Assembly (NCBI GenBank): GCA_023445445.1
Contig: JAEXLD010000032.1
Span: 1-14,999, forward strand
Length of the DNA stretch: 14,999 nucleotides
Reading direction: 5' to 3'
Source of the DNA: Bacillota bacterium
GTDB lineage: Bacteria > Bacillota > Clostridia > Clostridiales > Clostridiaceae
Numbering within the stretch: the first letter of the stretch is position 1; each line of letters opens with the position of its first letter. Under the pieces are notes generated by a model, which was not told where the DNA came from, ran no database searches, and saw only the letters and a list, made by a program, of their open reading frames with translations. Below are positions 7,292 to 14,265 of the stretch, in pieces. The translations under genes were made by a program, and so were the position numbers.

Positions 7292-7906
7292 TTAATATGC
7301 TAATCCTATACTCTTTCCAATATATTTATCTTCTTCTATTACCTTTAATAAGAAATCAGCCACATCAGCACGGGAAATGTTTTTCCCTTTAACTGGAACT
7401 TCATCTTCAGCTTCTCTATATAATCCTGTAAATTTACCATCTGTTAAAGACATTGGTCTTGCTAAAGTATAATAAACTGCTCCTTCTTTTAATACTTCAT
7501 AAGCTCCTGCATGATCTTTTAATGGATTCTTTAGCATTAAGCTTATAATTTTACCTATTATTCCTTTTAACTCACCATGTATACCAGCTGAAGAAACTTG
7601 TGCTATTCTTTTAACTCCTGTTTCATTCATAGCATCCACTATATTCTTTGTAATATCTGTAATAGTTGTAGAAGGTTTATTTCCTGGTCCTCCTATGCAA
7701 TTAATTACTGCATCATGAAGGGCCATAGCATTTTTTACATCCTCATATTTAGTTGCTTGTCCAACTACTATGTGTAAGTTCTCTGACTGTACTTTTATAG
7801 TTCCTGGATTTCTCACAAAAGCTGTTACTTCCATCCCTTTACTTATAGCTTGTTCAATTACCTTTTGTCCAGTTCTACCATTAGCTCCAAAAACAATAAT
7901 TTTCAT
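7292..7906 (-). CDS. NAD(P)H-binding protein, atypical SDR (NmrA/BVR-B-like), intact copy 1
   Basis: This 204-residue Rossmann-fold protein starts KIIVFGANGRTGQKVIEQA, with the G-x-x-G-x-x-G dinucleotide-binding motif at G7/G10/G13. It continues with EVTAFVRN (25-32), where the Arg suggests NADP(H) preference, DAVINCIGGPG (~65-75), KRIAQVSSAGIHG (~101-113) and YTLARPMSLTDG (~147-158), as in NAD(P)-binding_10/NmrA-like proteins. These act as flavin or quinone reductases or as redox-sensing proteins; the substrate is unknown. The ATG is preceded by AAGGATGGTGAT. A second copy, about 70% identical over the aligned part by eye, lies at 11272-11886, and the upstream non-coding region with its terminator is duplicated too. 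No convincing terminator was found just beyond its stop. Confidence 0.85.
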   Translation of the reverse strand: MKIIVFGANGRTGQKVIEQAISKGMEVTAFVRNPGTIKVQSENLHIVVGQATKYEDVKNAMALHDAVINCIGGPGNKPSTTITDITKNIVDAMNETGVKRIAQVSSAGIHGELKGIIGKIISLMLKNPLKDHAGAYEVLKEGAVYYTLARPMSLTDGKFTGLYREAEDEVPVKGKNISRADVADFLLKVIEEDKYIGKSIGLAY

Positions 7907-8043
7907 TACATATCACCATCCTTTTAATTTATATATATTTTAAATACTCATTTTAAGTCTTAATTAGTTATTGTTGTCTTATATTAATTATATATAAAAA
8001 CACCCTATAGAGTAAACCTTTTTTAAAAGTCTTCTCTATAGGG
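7351..8043 (-). repeat. Segmental duplication unit 1 (SDR gene, leader, upstream terminator)
   Basis: This segment aligns with 11331-12020 in the same orientation. The similarity spans most of the reductase-like gene, its ~95-bp leader (matching through AATTAGTTATTGTT) and the CCCTATAGAG/CTCTATAGGG terminator, which is identical in stem sequence in both units. The two units are ~3.3 kb apart as direct repeats. Confidence 0.8.
8003..8043 (-). terminator. Intrinsic terminator of the aldehyde dehydrogenase gene
   Basis: A perfect 10-bp stem, CCCTATAGAG (8003-8012) with CTCTATAGGG (8034-8043), is followed on the minus strand by TGTTTTTATAT. It starts 20 nt beyond the aldehyde dehydrogenase stop. 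The same stem recurs at 11980-12020. Confidence 0.85.
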
Positions 8044-8063
8044 CGAATTTTTAGCAATATATT

Positions 8064-9506
8064 CTAGAAAAATTTACGTTCCTTACCTTGGATACTAATC
8101 CATCTATCAGTAGTAAATTTATTAATTACCCATTCACCATTAAAACGTCCAAGTCCAGAAGCTTTTTCACCACCAAACATAACGTGTGGCTCGTCATTAA
8201 TGGATTGGTCATTAACATGAACCATACCTGACTTAATTTGTTTTGCTACTTCCATACCATGATAAATATCCTTTGTAAATACTGAACCACTTAATCCATA
8301 TATAGTATCATTGGCAATAGCAATAGCTTCTTCTTCGTTTTTAGTTCTTATAATAGAAATAACTGGACCAAATACTTCATTGCAAGCAGTAGGCATATCA
8401 TTTTTAACATCTGTTAAAATCCATGGATAAACAACTGATCCTTCTGTTTTTCCTTCTAATACAACCTTTGCACCTTGTTTAATAGTTCCTTCTATATAAT
8501 TTTCAATTTTTTCAATTTGTGAAGAATTTATAATAGGTCCAATAAACACTTCTGGATCAGCTGGATTACCAACCTTTAAGATCTTAACTTTTTTAACTAA
8601 AGCCTCTACAAAATCATCATGTATTTCCTCTGGAACTAAAATTCTATTAAGAGCCATACAAACTTGTCCTTGATTGAACAATGAACCAAATACAGCTGCA
8701 TTTACAGCTTGGTCAATATCAGCATCTTTAAGTACAACCATTGCATTATTTCCACCTAATTCTAATGACACATCCTTTAAATGATATCCAGCAACTTCTC
8801 CAACATGTCTACCAACTTCAGTAGAACCAGTAAATGAAATTAGACTTGGTATTGGATTAGAAACAATACTATCACCAATTTCTGAACCTTTTCCTACAAC
8901 TACATTAATAACACCTTTAGGGAATCCTGCTTTGTCAAAGAAATCTGCAATCATTAAGCTAGATGCTGGTGTGTCTGAAGCTGGCTTTAAAACTACAGTA
9001 TTTCCAAGTGCTATAGCAGGAATTACAGAACGCATTGCTAAAACTAAAGGAACATTCCAAGGTGCTATAACACCAATAACTCCTTTTGGTTCTTTAATAA
9101 TATAATTCTCTTTTCCTGGTATATTAGAAGGAAGTATAGTACCCTTCATTCTTTCAGGATAACTCATAGCCAACTTAATTATTGAAATACTAGTGAAAAA
9201 TTCAAAATCACACTTTGCTAAGGAACTTCCACCCTCTTCCCTTATTACATCATAAACAGTCTCTTTTTCTTCTTCAAAAACTTTTACCAAACCTTCTAAG
9301 TACCCTATTCGTTCAGAAGGAGATATACTTGCCCAAAGTTTTGATGCTTCATAAGCAGCTTCATAAGCGTCTTTAACATCTTGCTCATTAGCTGACTTAT
9401 AAGTATATAACACTTCATTAGTATATGGATTTCTATTTTCCAAAATAGATGAACTACTACCACTTCTCCACTCTCCATTTATGTATTGTTTAGTATATTT
9501 TTCCAC
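8064..9506 (-). CDS. NAD(P)-dependent aldehyde dehydrogenase (benzaldehyde/vanillin dehydrogenase-like)
   Basis: This full-length 480-residue ALDH oxidises an aldehyde to its acid using NAD(P)+. Catalytic and cofactor positions are present: APWN with Asn151, KPASDTP with Lys174, FTGSTEVG (225-232), the general base Glu249 in LELGG, the nucleophile Cys283 in GQVC, NEVFGP with Glu377, and FGGEKASGLGR (444-454). The C-terminal block HVNDQSINDEPH and FNGEWVINKFTTDRWISIQ resembles bacterial aromatic-aldehyde dehydrogenases such as Bacillus YfmT; the actual substrate is inferred at best. The start is GTG (9506), set by AGGAGG 6 nt upstream. It is monocistronic with its own extended -10 promoter and terminator. 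It lies between the two reductase-like copies, and detoxification of reactive aldehydes is a reasonable guess. Confidence 0.92.
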   Translation of the reverse strand: MEKYTKQYINGEWRSGSSSSILENRNPYTNEVLYTYKSANEQDVKDAYEAAYEASKLWASISPSERIGYLEGLVKVFEEEKETVYDVIREEGGSSLAKCDFEFFTSISIIKLAMSYPERMKGTILPSNIPGKENYIIKEPKGVIGVIAPWNVPLVLAMRSVIPAIALGNTVVLKPASDTPASSLMIADFFDKAGFPKGVINVVVGKGSEIGDSIVSNPIPSLISFTGSTEVGRHVGEVAGYHLKDVSLELGGNNAMVVLKDADIDQAVNAAVFGSLFNQGQVCMALNRILVPEEIHDDFVEALVKKVKILKVGNPADPEVFIGPIINSSQIEKIENYIEGTIKQGAKVVLEGKTEGSVVYPWILTDVKNDMPTACNEVFGPVISIIRTKNEEEAIAIANDTIYGLSGSVFTKDIYHGMEVAKQIKSGMVHVNDQSINDEPHVMFGGEKASGLGRFNGEWVINKFTTDRWISIQGKERKFF

Positions 9507-9573
9507 AAAATCCCTCCTTTGGAATATAAAAATATATTAATATTTTATTTATACGTAATAATTTAATAATCAT

Positions 9574-9603
9574 ATTATATCATATTTTTATTTTAGTTGA
9601 TAA
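9574..9603 (-). promoter_or_regulatory. Extended -10 promoter of the aldehyde dehydrogenase gene
   Basis: On the minus strand TGA precedes a perfect TATAAT (9579-9574), with TTATCA (9603-9598) 18 nt upstream as the -35 (4 of 6). The AT-rich palindrome ATAATAATTATTAT (9600-9613) overlaps the -35 and could be an operator, although such palindromes arise easily in this base composition. Confidence 0.5.
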
Positions 9604-9716
9604 TAATTATTATAAAATAATCACTCTGATAAGACTTGATATTTTTTTCTAAAATATACATTAAATTAATCTTATCAATTTAATATACTCCACTTAATCC
9701 TATATAAATATATATA

Positions 9717-9749
9717 AAAGCTCCCCTAGATAACTTCCAGGGGAACTTT
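9717..9749 (-). terminator. Terminator downstream of the NERD-domain gene
   Basis: The arms AAAGCTCCCCT (9717-9727) and AGGGGAACTTT (9739-9749) pair with one mismatch around an 11-nt loop. It lies ~155 nt beyond the stop of the NERD gene, so the transcript would carry a long 3' tail. The U-tract on the minus strand is mixed A/T. Confidence 0.6.
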
Positions 9750-9904
9750 CAACACAGTATATATCTAATTAAACTATCTAAATCTTTTATTTTTAAATTT
9801 GTATTATAGTCTATTTGATATCATCTATTATTTAATATATAACCTTTAAAATTTCTATGTAATAAGAAGATAAATTATTATACACTTTATAATTTATTAA
9901 TGTA

Positions 9905-11197
9905 CTATGCTATATTATTTTTCAAAGTAGGATTTATAGCTACTAAAAATTCTTCTATAGTATTATTAATTTCTTCATTTATTTTAAATAATTCCTTCAT
10001 CTCAATTAAGCATCCTTCAATTCTTTCAACTCTTCCCTCAGCTTCAAAGATCTTTTCTGGCAAATTATTTTTTATAAATATATTGCAAATTTCTTCTTGT
10101 ATTTCTTCTGAAAGTTCATTATCTGTATTAAATGCCTTTATTTCAGTAAGTATATTTGATGCCCTAACAACAATTTGTTTACTATTATTTTCGATTCCTA
10201 CATCATCATTTGCAATACATAATATTGAATTACAATCAATAAATTTCCCCTTATACCCCTTTGATTTTAACTCATTATTTATTAAGATCTGATTAATTGC
10301 ACAATGATAATTATTTTGATCATTTACATTGCTTAATGGATTGTTATTTATATACCATAATCCATCTGGAGTTATTTTAATAGTTTGTCCACTTCTTCCA
10401 AAATTTTTTGCTTCAATTACAAATACTCCTTTTTCGCAAATAACTATAGTATCACTTTCAGATGATCTCCCATCAACTTCCACCCTAATATTTTTTAACA
10501 CCTTATATCTATTTTCAAATAAAGAAAGTGTTCTTTCTACAGCCTTTTCCCCATTAATACCTTTTAATAAATTGAAATACTCTATATAAGTGTGTCCTAT
10601 ATCTTCATTTAATCGTTCTGCTAATTGGCTAATTCTATTCTTTAAATCTCTTATTCTATTAAAACTTATTGGTAAAACTTTATTTAATACTTCAATTTCA
10701 TCATTTCCTAATCTATACCTTTCTAAGTTAATAGATTTATAATCATATTTTATTATTAATTTATTATTTTCATAAGATAACATCTCATCATTATCTATTA
10801 AATCATTTACTTTATTTAAATTAGATTCAGCAAAGGCTCTTCTCTCTTCTAACTTGCCCACTATAAATGAGCAATCCTTAAAAGGTTTATCTAAAGATAT
10901 TTCTTTTGATATCTGTCTTTGCTTTTTAGATACAAAATTATCTATTATTTTTTTCTTTCTATTCTGTTTAACAAAATTAGGAGTCAAAGTGTCTAAAATT
11001 ATATATCTAATTTTGTAAATAAACTTAATAGTATATACTACTACTAGTAAAACAACTACTACTGTGCTAATTTTAAAAGCTAAATCTTCATTAATTTTAC
11101 CAAATGAAGCAAATTCAATAATTTTCATAAGTATACCTATTGGTATCATTAATATAAGCCCAAATAAACTTATTATTATTTTTATAATACTCTCCAT
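9905..11197 (-). CDS. Membrane-anchored NERD-domain (nuclease-related) protein
   Basis: This 430-residue protein has two N-terminal hydrophobic segments (~7-27 and ~43-61), a charged helical linker rich in Lys/Glu (~75-200) and a NERD domain (~213-330). The NERD fold resembles restriction-type nucleases. Matching residues are Glu217 in GINGEKAVE, Asp249 in SESDTIV, the Glu262-x-Lys264 pair in VFVIEAKNF, and the later NP (286-287), Gln294 and His298. The last ~90 residues form acidic helices. The D...E-x-K set is complete, so nuclease activity is possible, but NERD proteins are poorly characterised and a DNA-processing or sensing role is inference. The start is ATG, with GGTGGAG upstream. It is monocistronic and lies, with the aldehyde dehydrogenase gene, between the duplicated reductase units. 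Confidence 0.82.
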   Translation of the reverse strand: MESIIKIIISLFGLILMIPIGILMKIIEFASFGKINEDLAFKISTVVVVLLVVVYTIKFIYKIRYIILDTLTPNFVKQNRKKKIIDNFVSKKQRQISKEISLDKPFKDCSFIVGKLEERRAFAESNLNKVNDLIDNDEMLSYENNKLIIKYDYKSINLERYRLGNDEIEVLNKVLPISFNRIRDLKNRISQLAERLNEDIGHTYIEYFNLLKGINGEKAVERTLSLFENRYKVLKNIRVEVDGRSSESDTIVICEKGVFVIEAKNFGRSGQTIKITPDGLWYINNNPLSNVNDQNNYHCAINQILINNELKSKGYKGKFIDCNSILCIANDDVGIENNSKQIVVRASNILTEIKAFNTDNELSEEIQEEICNIFIKNNLPEKIFEAEGRVERIEGCLIEMKELFKINEEINNTIEEFLVAINPTLKNNIA

Positions 11198-11271
11198 ATT
11201 TTCATCTCCACCCTGTTGTTTTATTCAATATTATAATATCATCAACACATAAAAATATATATATTTTTTGC

Positions 11272-11886
11272 TTATTTTATTAAGTATTGCTTTGCAAATA
11301 AAAAAACTAACTTCCATTTCTTACTTAAACAGAAGTTAGCTACATCAGCACGAGAAATTGTTTTTCCTCCTTCTGGAACTCCTTCTTCTATTTCTCTATA
11401 TACTCCTGTAAAAGCATCATCTGTTAAACCTAATGGTCTAGCTATTGTATAATCAACTCCAGCTTCCTTTATTTTATTATAAGCCCCGGCATGATCATTT
11501 AACGGATTTTTTAACATCAGCATTACTTCTTTTCCTGCTATTCCCTTTAATTCACCATGTACTCCTGCTGAAGCCATTTGTACTAGTCTTTTTACTCCTG
11601 TTTCCTTCATAGCATCCACAACGTTCTTTGTAATATCTGTAATAGTTGTAGAAACTTCTATTCCTGGTCCCCCTACACAGCTAATTACAGCATCATTACC
11701 AGCCATAGCCTTTTTAGCATCATCATATTGAGTTGCTTGTCCAACTACTATGTGTAACTTTTCTGATTGTATTTTTATATTTTCTGCATTTCTTACAAAT
11801 GCTGTTACTTCCATTCCATTATCTATAGCTTGTTCAATTACTTTTTGTCCTGTTCTGCCACTGGCTCCAAAAACAATAATTTTTAT
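11272..11886 (-). pseudogene. Probable decaying second copy of the NAD(P)H-binding SDR-like gene (start codon ATA, altered 3' end)
   Basis: The frame aligns with the intact copy at 7292-7906 from its first codon to residue ~186 at ~70% identity by eye. It includes the dinucleotide motif GASGRTG, which precedes the first in-frame ATG (11814). The codon in the start position is ATA (11886-11884), a very poor initiator, with an in-frame TAG two codons upstream. The ribosome site AGGAAGGTGAT is retained. After VANF the sequence is unrelated to copy 1 (CLSKKWKLVFLFAKQYLIK instead of LLKVIEEDKYIGKSIGLAY). A terminator-type hairpin (11307-11339) lies inside the frame ~33 nt before the stop. The absence of internal stops means decay is recent, or that ATA initiation gives some product. 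Starting at the internal ATG would lose the cofactor-binding loop. Confidence 0.75.
11300..11339 (-). terminator. Hairpin repeat copy C acting as a terminator inside the SDR copy 2 reading frame
   Basis: A perfect 8-bp stem, CTAACTTC (11307-11314) with GAAGTTAG (11332-11339), is followed on the minus strand by a run of about six T residues. This is a typical intrinsic terminator. Its sequence, including the loop end TTAAACAGAA, matches repeat copy B (12631-12668). It lies before the stop codon of the overlapping frame. Confidence 0.7.
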
Positions 11887-12020
11887 TGTCTATCACCTTC
11901 CTATAATTTATATATTTTAAATACCAATTTAAAATCCTAATTAGTTATTGTTATCTTATAATAATTATATATAAAAACACCCTATAGAGTAGACCTTTTT
12001 TGAAAGTATTCTCTATAGGG
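11331..12020 (-). repeat. Segmental duplication unit 2
   Basis: This is the counterpart of 7351-8043 in direct orientation. Similarity ends on the left where hairpin repeat C begins and on the right at the terminator stem. This unit carries the copy with ATA at the start position. Confidence 0.8.
11980..12020 (-). terminator. Intrinsic terminator upstream of SDR copy 2 (duplicate of 8003-8043)
   Basis: The stem CCCTATAGAG (11980-11989) with CTCTATAGGG (12011-12020) is identical to that in unit 1, and the minus strand continues with TGTTTTTATAT. It ends transcription of the 114-residue gene, whose stop is 85 nt away. Confidence 0.8.
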
Positions 12021-12104
12021 TTAGCTTTCTTAAGTAAATTTATAATTTTAATTATTATTTTCTTGTTAGTTTCATTGAGTTATATTATTTTCTTTAATAT
12101 CCCT

Positions 12105-12449
12105 TTATTCAAGTTCTATATTTCTTATTTTATTATAAAACTCCTCTGAAACTTCAATTTCTTCTAAATTAATCTTATCTGGATTTGTTGTTAAAGGAAA
12201 TTCCATTATCCAAATGTTTCCCTCAATTAATATTGGTTCTGTAATTGAACTACTTGGATCTTTCTCATTTACCTCTTCTAGCTCTTTAAATTTTGTAAGA
12301 ACTAGAATTCTTCTGCAGTATTCTTCTGTTTCAGTAAATATATTAAAAAAACTATTATAATTTTCAAAGAAGCTAGTTGATGTTACAACTTTTAAATTTA
12401 ATCCTAATTCCTTTGCAATATCACTTATCTTAATTAATTTTTCTTTCAT
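12105..12449 (-). CDS. Hypothetical protein, 114 residues
   Basis: Not recognised. The N-terminus KLIKISDIAKELGLNLKVV looks like a helix that could be part of a helix-turn-helix. The rest alternates strands and acidic helices (FTETEEYCRRILVL, then EELEEVNEKDP-like charged turns, then GNIWIMEFPLTTNP) and ends in a Glu-rich helix. There is no signal peptide or membrane segment, and one cysteine (Cys44 region). The ATG is preceded by AGAGG at 8 nt, and TATAAT at 12480-12475 or an extended -10 at 12550-12545 could drive it. It is monocistronic and ends at the terminator at 11980-12020. A stand-alone immunity-type or regulatory protein is possible, but there is no motif to support either. Confidence 0.6.
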   Translation of the reverse strand: MKEKLIKISDIAKELGLNLKVVTSTSFFENYNSFFNIFTETEEYCRRILVLTKFKELEEVNEKDPSSSITEPILIEGNIWIMEFPLTTNPDKINLEEIEVSEEFYNKIRNIELE

Positions 12450-12629
12450 CTTATTATCCTCTTTAAATTATTACATTATATATATTTATTTTTTTGACTT
12501 TAATTCTATATTCATAATTAAACTCATTATATTTTAGCTATTTAATTATATCATATTTATTATTTCTATCTAACTTCGACTTTAAGAAACTATAGGATTA
12601 AATGAAAACAAAAAAGTAATTATAAATTG

Positions 12630-12670
12630 AAAAAGTAACTTCCGCTTTTCTATTTAAACAGAAATTAGAT
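12630..12670. repeat. Dispersed hairpin repeat, copy B
   Basis: AAAAGTAACTTC (12631-12642) faces GAAATTAG (12661-12668) around a T-rich loop ending TTTAAACA. The left arm is identical to copy A, and the right half is nearly identical to copy C (TTAAACAGAA then A/G then TTAG). The stem here is imperfect (one mismatch in seven or eight pairs). It is not at the end of any gene, lying ~60 nt beyond the rlmD terminator. Confidence 0.6.
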
Positions 12671-12732
12671 TAAATTATTTTGATTGTACTATTTTTAAAC
12701 AGATTATTTAATCTTATATTTTACATTGCAAA

Positions 12733-12763
12733 AAGAGCCAAGCAATTATCTCACTTAGCTCTT
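12733..12763 (-). terminator. Terminator of the rlmD operon
   Basis: The arms AAGAGCCAAG (12733-12742) and CTTAGCTCTT (12754-12763) pair at nine of ten positions. On the minus strand the hairpin runs directly into TTTTTGC. It starts 4 nt after the stop of the candidate 28-codon ORF. Confidence 0.75.
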
Positions 12764-12767
12764 GTAT

Positions 12768-12854
12768 TTATTTCTCATTTTTAACTAATTTGGTAATTCC
12801 TTCTACAGTAGGCTGCTTCCAATCAACTTTCGCTTCGCTCAGTTTCTTGGGCAT
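12768..12854 (-). CDS. Candidate 28-codon ORF in the GC-rich tail of rlmD
   Basis: The frame reads MPKKLSEAKVDWKQPTVEGI, then TKLVKNEK, and stops just before the operon terminator. It begins 25 nt after the rlmD stop. The bases at 12811-12870 are about 52% G+C, against well under 30% around them. AAGGG abuts the ATG with no spacing, so the ribosome site is poor. The same bases hold small inverted repeats (CCCT-TGT-AGGG at 12855-12865), so this may instead be a dispersed non-coding repeat. Function unknown. Confidence 0.3.
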   Translation of the reverse strand: MPKKLSEAKVDWKQPTVEGITKLVKNEK

Positions 12855-12879
12855 CCCTTGTAGGGGCAATAGTAACAGC

Positions 12880-14247
12880 TTACTTCATCCCTTCGGTCTT
12901 TGTAAGCTTAACAATTGCCTCCAAGTGAGGTGTATTTGGGAACATGTCTTTAACGCAGCTTTCTACCATTTCGTATCCAGCTTCCATTAATACCTTTAAG
13001 TTATCTACTAAGGTTTTAGGATTACATGATACATAAATTATTTCCTTGGCATTAAATTTAATTACGTATTCTAATGCTTTTGGATGTACTCCACTTCTTG
13101 GTGGATCTAAAATTATTGTATCTGCCTTATCTTTTACTGATTTTATTATTTCTGCTACATCTCCTGCTAGGAATTCACAGTTATTTAAATTGTTTAGCTT
13201 TGCATTTTCCTTTGCTGCTTCAACTGCTTCTTCTATAAGTTCTATACCAACAACTTTTTTTGCATTAGCTGCTGCTATTTGTCCTATAGTTCCTGTTCCA
13301 CAATAAAGGTCAAATACTACCTTATCCTTTGATTCTCCTAAATAATCTCTAACTATACTATATAGGCTTTCTGCTCCTTTAGTATTAGTTTGGAAGAAGG
13401 AAAAAGGAGATATTTTAAATTTTAATCCTAAAAGATTTTCTTTTATATAATCTTTTCCAAATAATAAATTAACCTTTTCTGGTACTACTGCATCTGAAAA
13501 TGAATTATTTTCTGTATGTAAAATTGATACTAAATTACCTTTATAATTTTGATTTTTTAATATCTCTACATATTCAGATAAATCAAAGTCTATTTGAGTT
13601 GTAGTAACTAAGTTAACCATTAATTCACCAGTATTAATTGCTTTTCTAATAACTAGGTGTCTTAAATATCCTTCTCTCTTCATAACTCTATAATAAGGCA
13701 ATCCTTTAGTTCTAAAATAATCTACAGTAACCTTAATTAGAGTTCTAAAATCCTCATCTACTATTAAGCATTTATCTACTGTAATAATTCCAAAGGATTT
13801 CCCCTTCATGTGCATTCCAAGAGTTAGCTCTCCACCTTTTTCAAAATCTCCAAAGGTAAATTCCATCTTGTTTCTGTATTCCCATTGTTCCTTACTTCCT
13901 ACAATTCCTTTGTAGTTGTTAAGTGGTAAATTAGCTTCTTCAAATAAAGCTTTAAATTCTTCACTTAAAAGTTCTAATTGTTTTTCATAAGTTAAATTTT
14001 GTGATGTACACCCACCACAAATTCCAAAATGCTCACAAGATGGAGTTATTTCATAATCTGCTCTCTCATCCACTGAAGTAAGCTTTAATTCTGCAAAGGC
14101 CTCTCTTTTCTTTTTAACTCTCCCTGTTACTGTTTGCCCTGGGAAAGCACCTTTTACATATATTTTTTTACCTTCTAAGCTTCCAATCCCTGTTGATGGA
14201 AACTCACTTTTATCTATTTTAACCTGAATAGTACTTCCTTTTTTCAT
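12880..14247 (-). CDS. rlmD: 23S rRNA (uracil-5-)-methyltransferase RlmD/RumA family
   Basis: This 455-residue SAM-dependent RNA methyltransferase makes 5-methyluridine in 23S rRNA. It has an N-terminal TRAM domain (~1-60), an iron-sulfur site Cys71, Cys77, Cys80 (CEHFGICGGC) with Cys160 as the fourth ligand, a central domain, and the Rossmann methyltransferase domain. That last domain contains FFQTN (284-288), VFDLYCGTGTIG (311-322), GIEL (334-337), DPPRSGVHP (381-389), the nucleophile Cys408 in IIYVSCNPKTL, and the C-terminal HLEA with Glu443, which should act as the base. In Bacillota one enzyme (RlmCD) can methylate two positions, so target specificity (U1939 and/or U747) is uncertain. 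The ATG follows TAGGAG by 6 nt. It is third in an operon, 18 nt after the RDD gene. Complete and unremarkable. Confidence 0.93.
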   Translation of the reverse strand: MKKGSTIQVKIDKSEFPSTGIGSLEGKKIYVKGAFPGQTVTGRVKKKREAFAELKLTSVDERADYEITPSCEHFGICGGCTSQNLTYEKQLELLSEEFKALFEEANLPLNNYKGIVGSKEQWEYRNKMEFTFGDFEKGGELTLGMHMKGKSFGIITVDKCLIVDEDFRTLIKVTVDYFRTKGLPYYRVMKREGYLRHLVIRKAINTGELMVNLVTTTQIDFDLSEYVEILKNQNYKGNLVSILHTENNSFSDAVVPEKVNLLFGKDYIKENLLGLKFKISPFSFFQTNTKGAESLYSIVRDYLGESKDKVVFDLYCGTGTIGQIAAANAKKVVGIELIEEAVEAAKENAKLNNLNNCEFLAGDVAEIIKSVKDKADTIILDPPRSGVHPKALEYVIKFNAKEIIYVSCNPKTLVDNLKVLMEAGYEMVESCVKDMFPNTPHLEAIVKLTKTEGMK

Positions 14248-14265
14248 GTTAACTCCTAAGTAAAA

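Larger units (their letters stand above)
9507..9904. other. Intergenic region between the aldehyde dehydrogenase and NERD genes
   Basis: About 400 bp, very AT-rich. It contains the aldehyde dehydrogenase promoter (9574-9603), a weak dyad GATAAGA/TCTTATC (near 9629 and 9671) and the terminator of the NERD gene (9717-9749). No coding potential with a ribosome binding site was seen. Confidence 0.6.
12450..12767. other. Intergenic region upstream of the 114-residue gene
   Basis: AT-rich DNA with two TATAAT boxes on the minus strand (12475-12480 and 12545-12550, the latter preceded by TG-A), hairpin repeat copy B (12630-12670) and the rlmD operon terminator (12733-12763). No gene seen. Confidence 0.5.

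Noticed and set aside
9600..9613. AT-only palindrome ATAATAATTATTAT as an operator
   Set aside because: Palindromes of this type are expected by chance in such AT-rich DNA; it is mentioned only in passing with the promoter.
9900..10292. 130-codon plus-strand frame, with others at 10329-10589 and 11064-11252
   Set aside because: All lie opposite the well-supported NERD gene, have no ribosome site and have Ser/Ile/Phe-rich shadow composition.
7351..12020. The bracketed aldehyde dehydrogenase-NERD block as a transposon or defence island
   Set aside because: No transposase, recombinase, terminal inverted repeats or target duplication is visible, and the repeats are ordinary gene duplicates about 70% alike.
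12790..12990. Plus-strand frame across the rlmD 3' end
   Set aside because: It is antisense to the RlmD C-terminus and the GC-rich tail; no ribosome site and no recognisable family.
13046..13306. Plus-strand 86-codon frame
   Set aside because: Complement of the RlmD methyltransferase domain.
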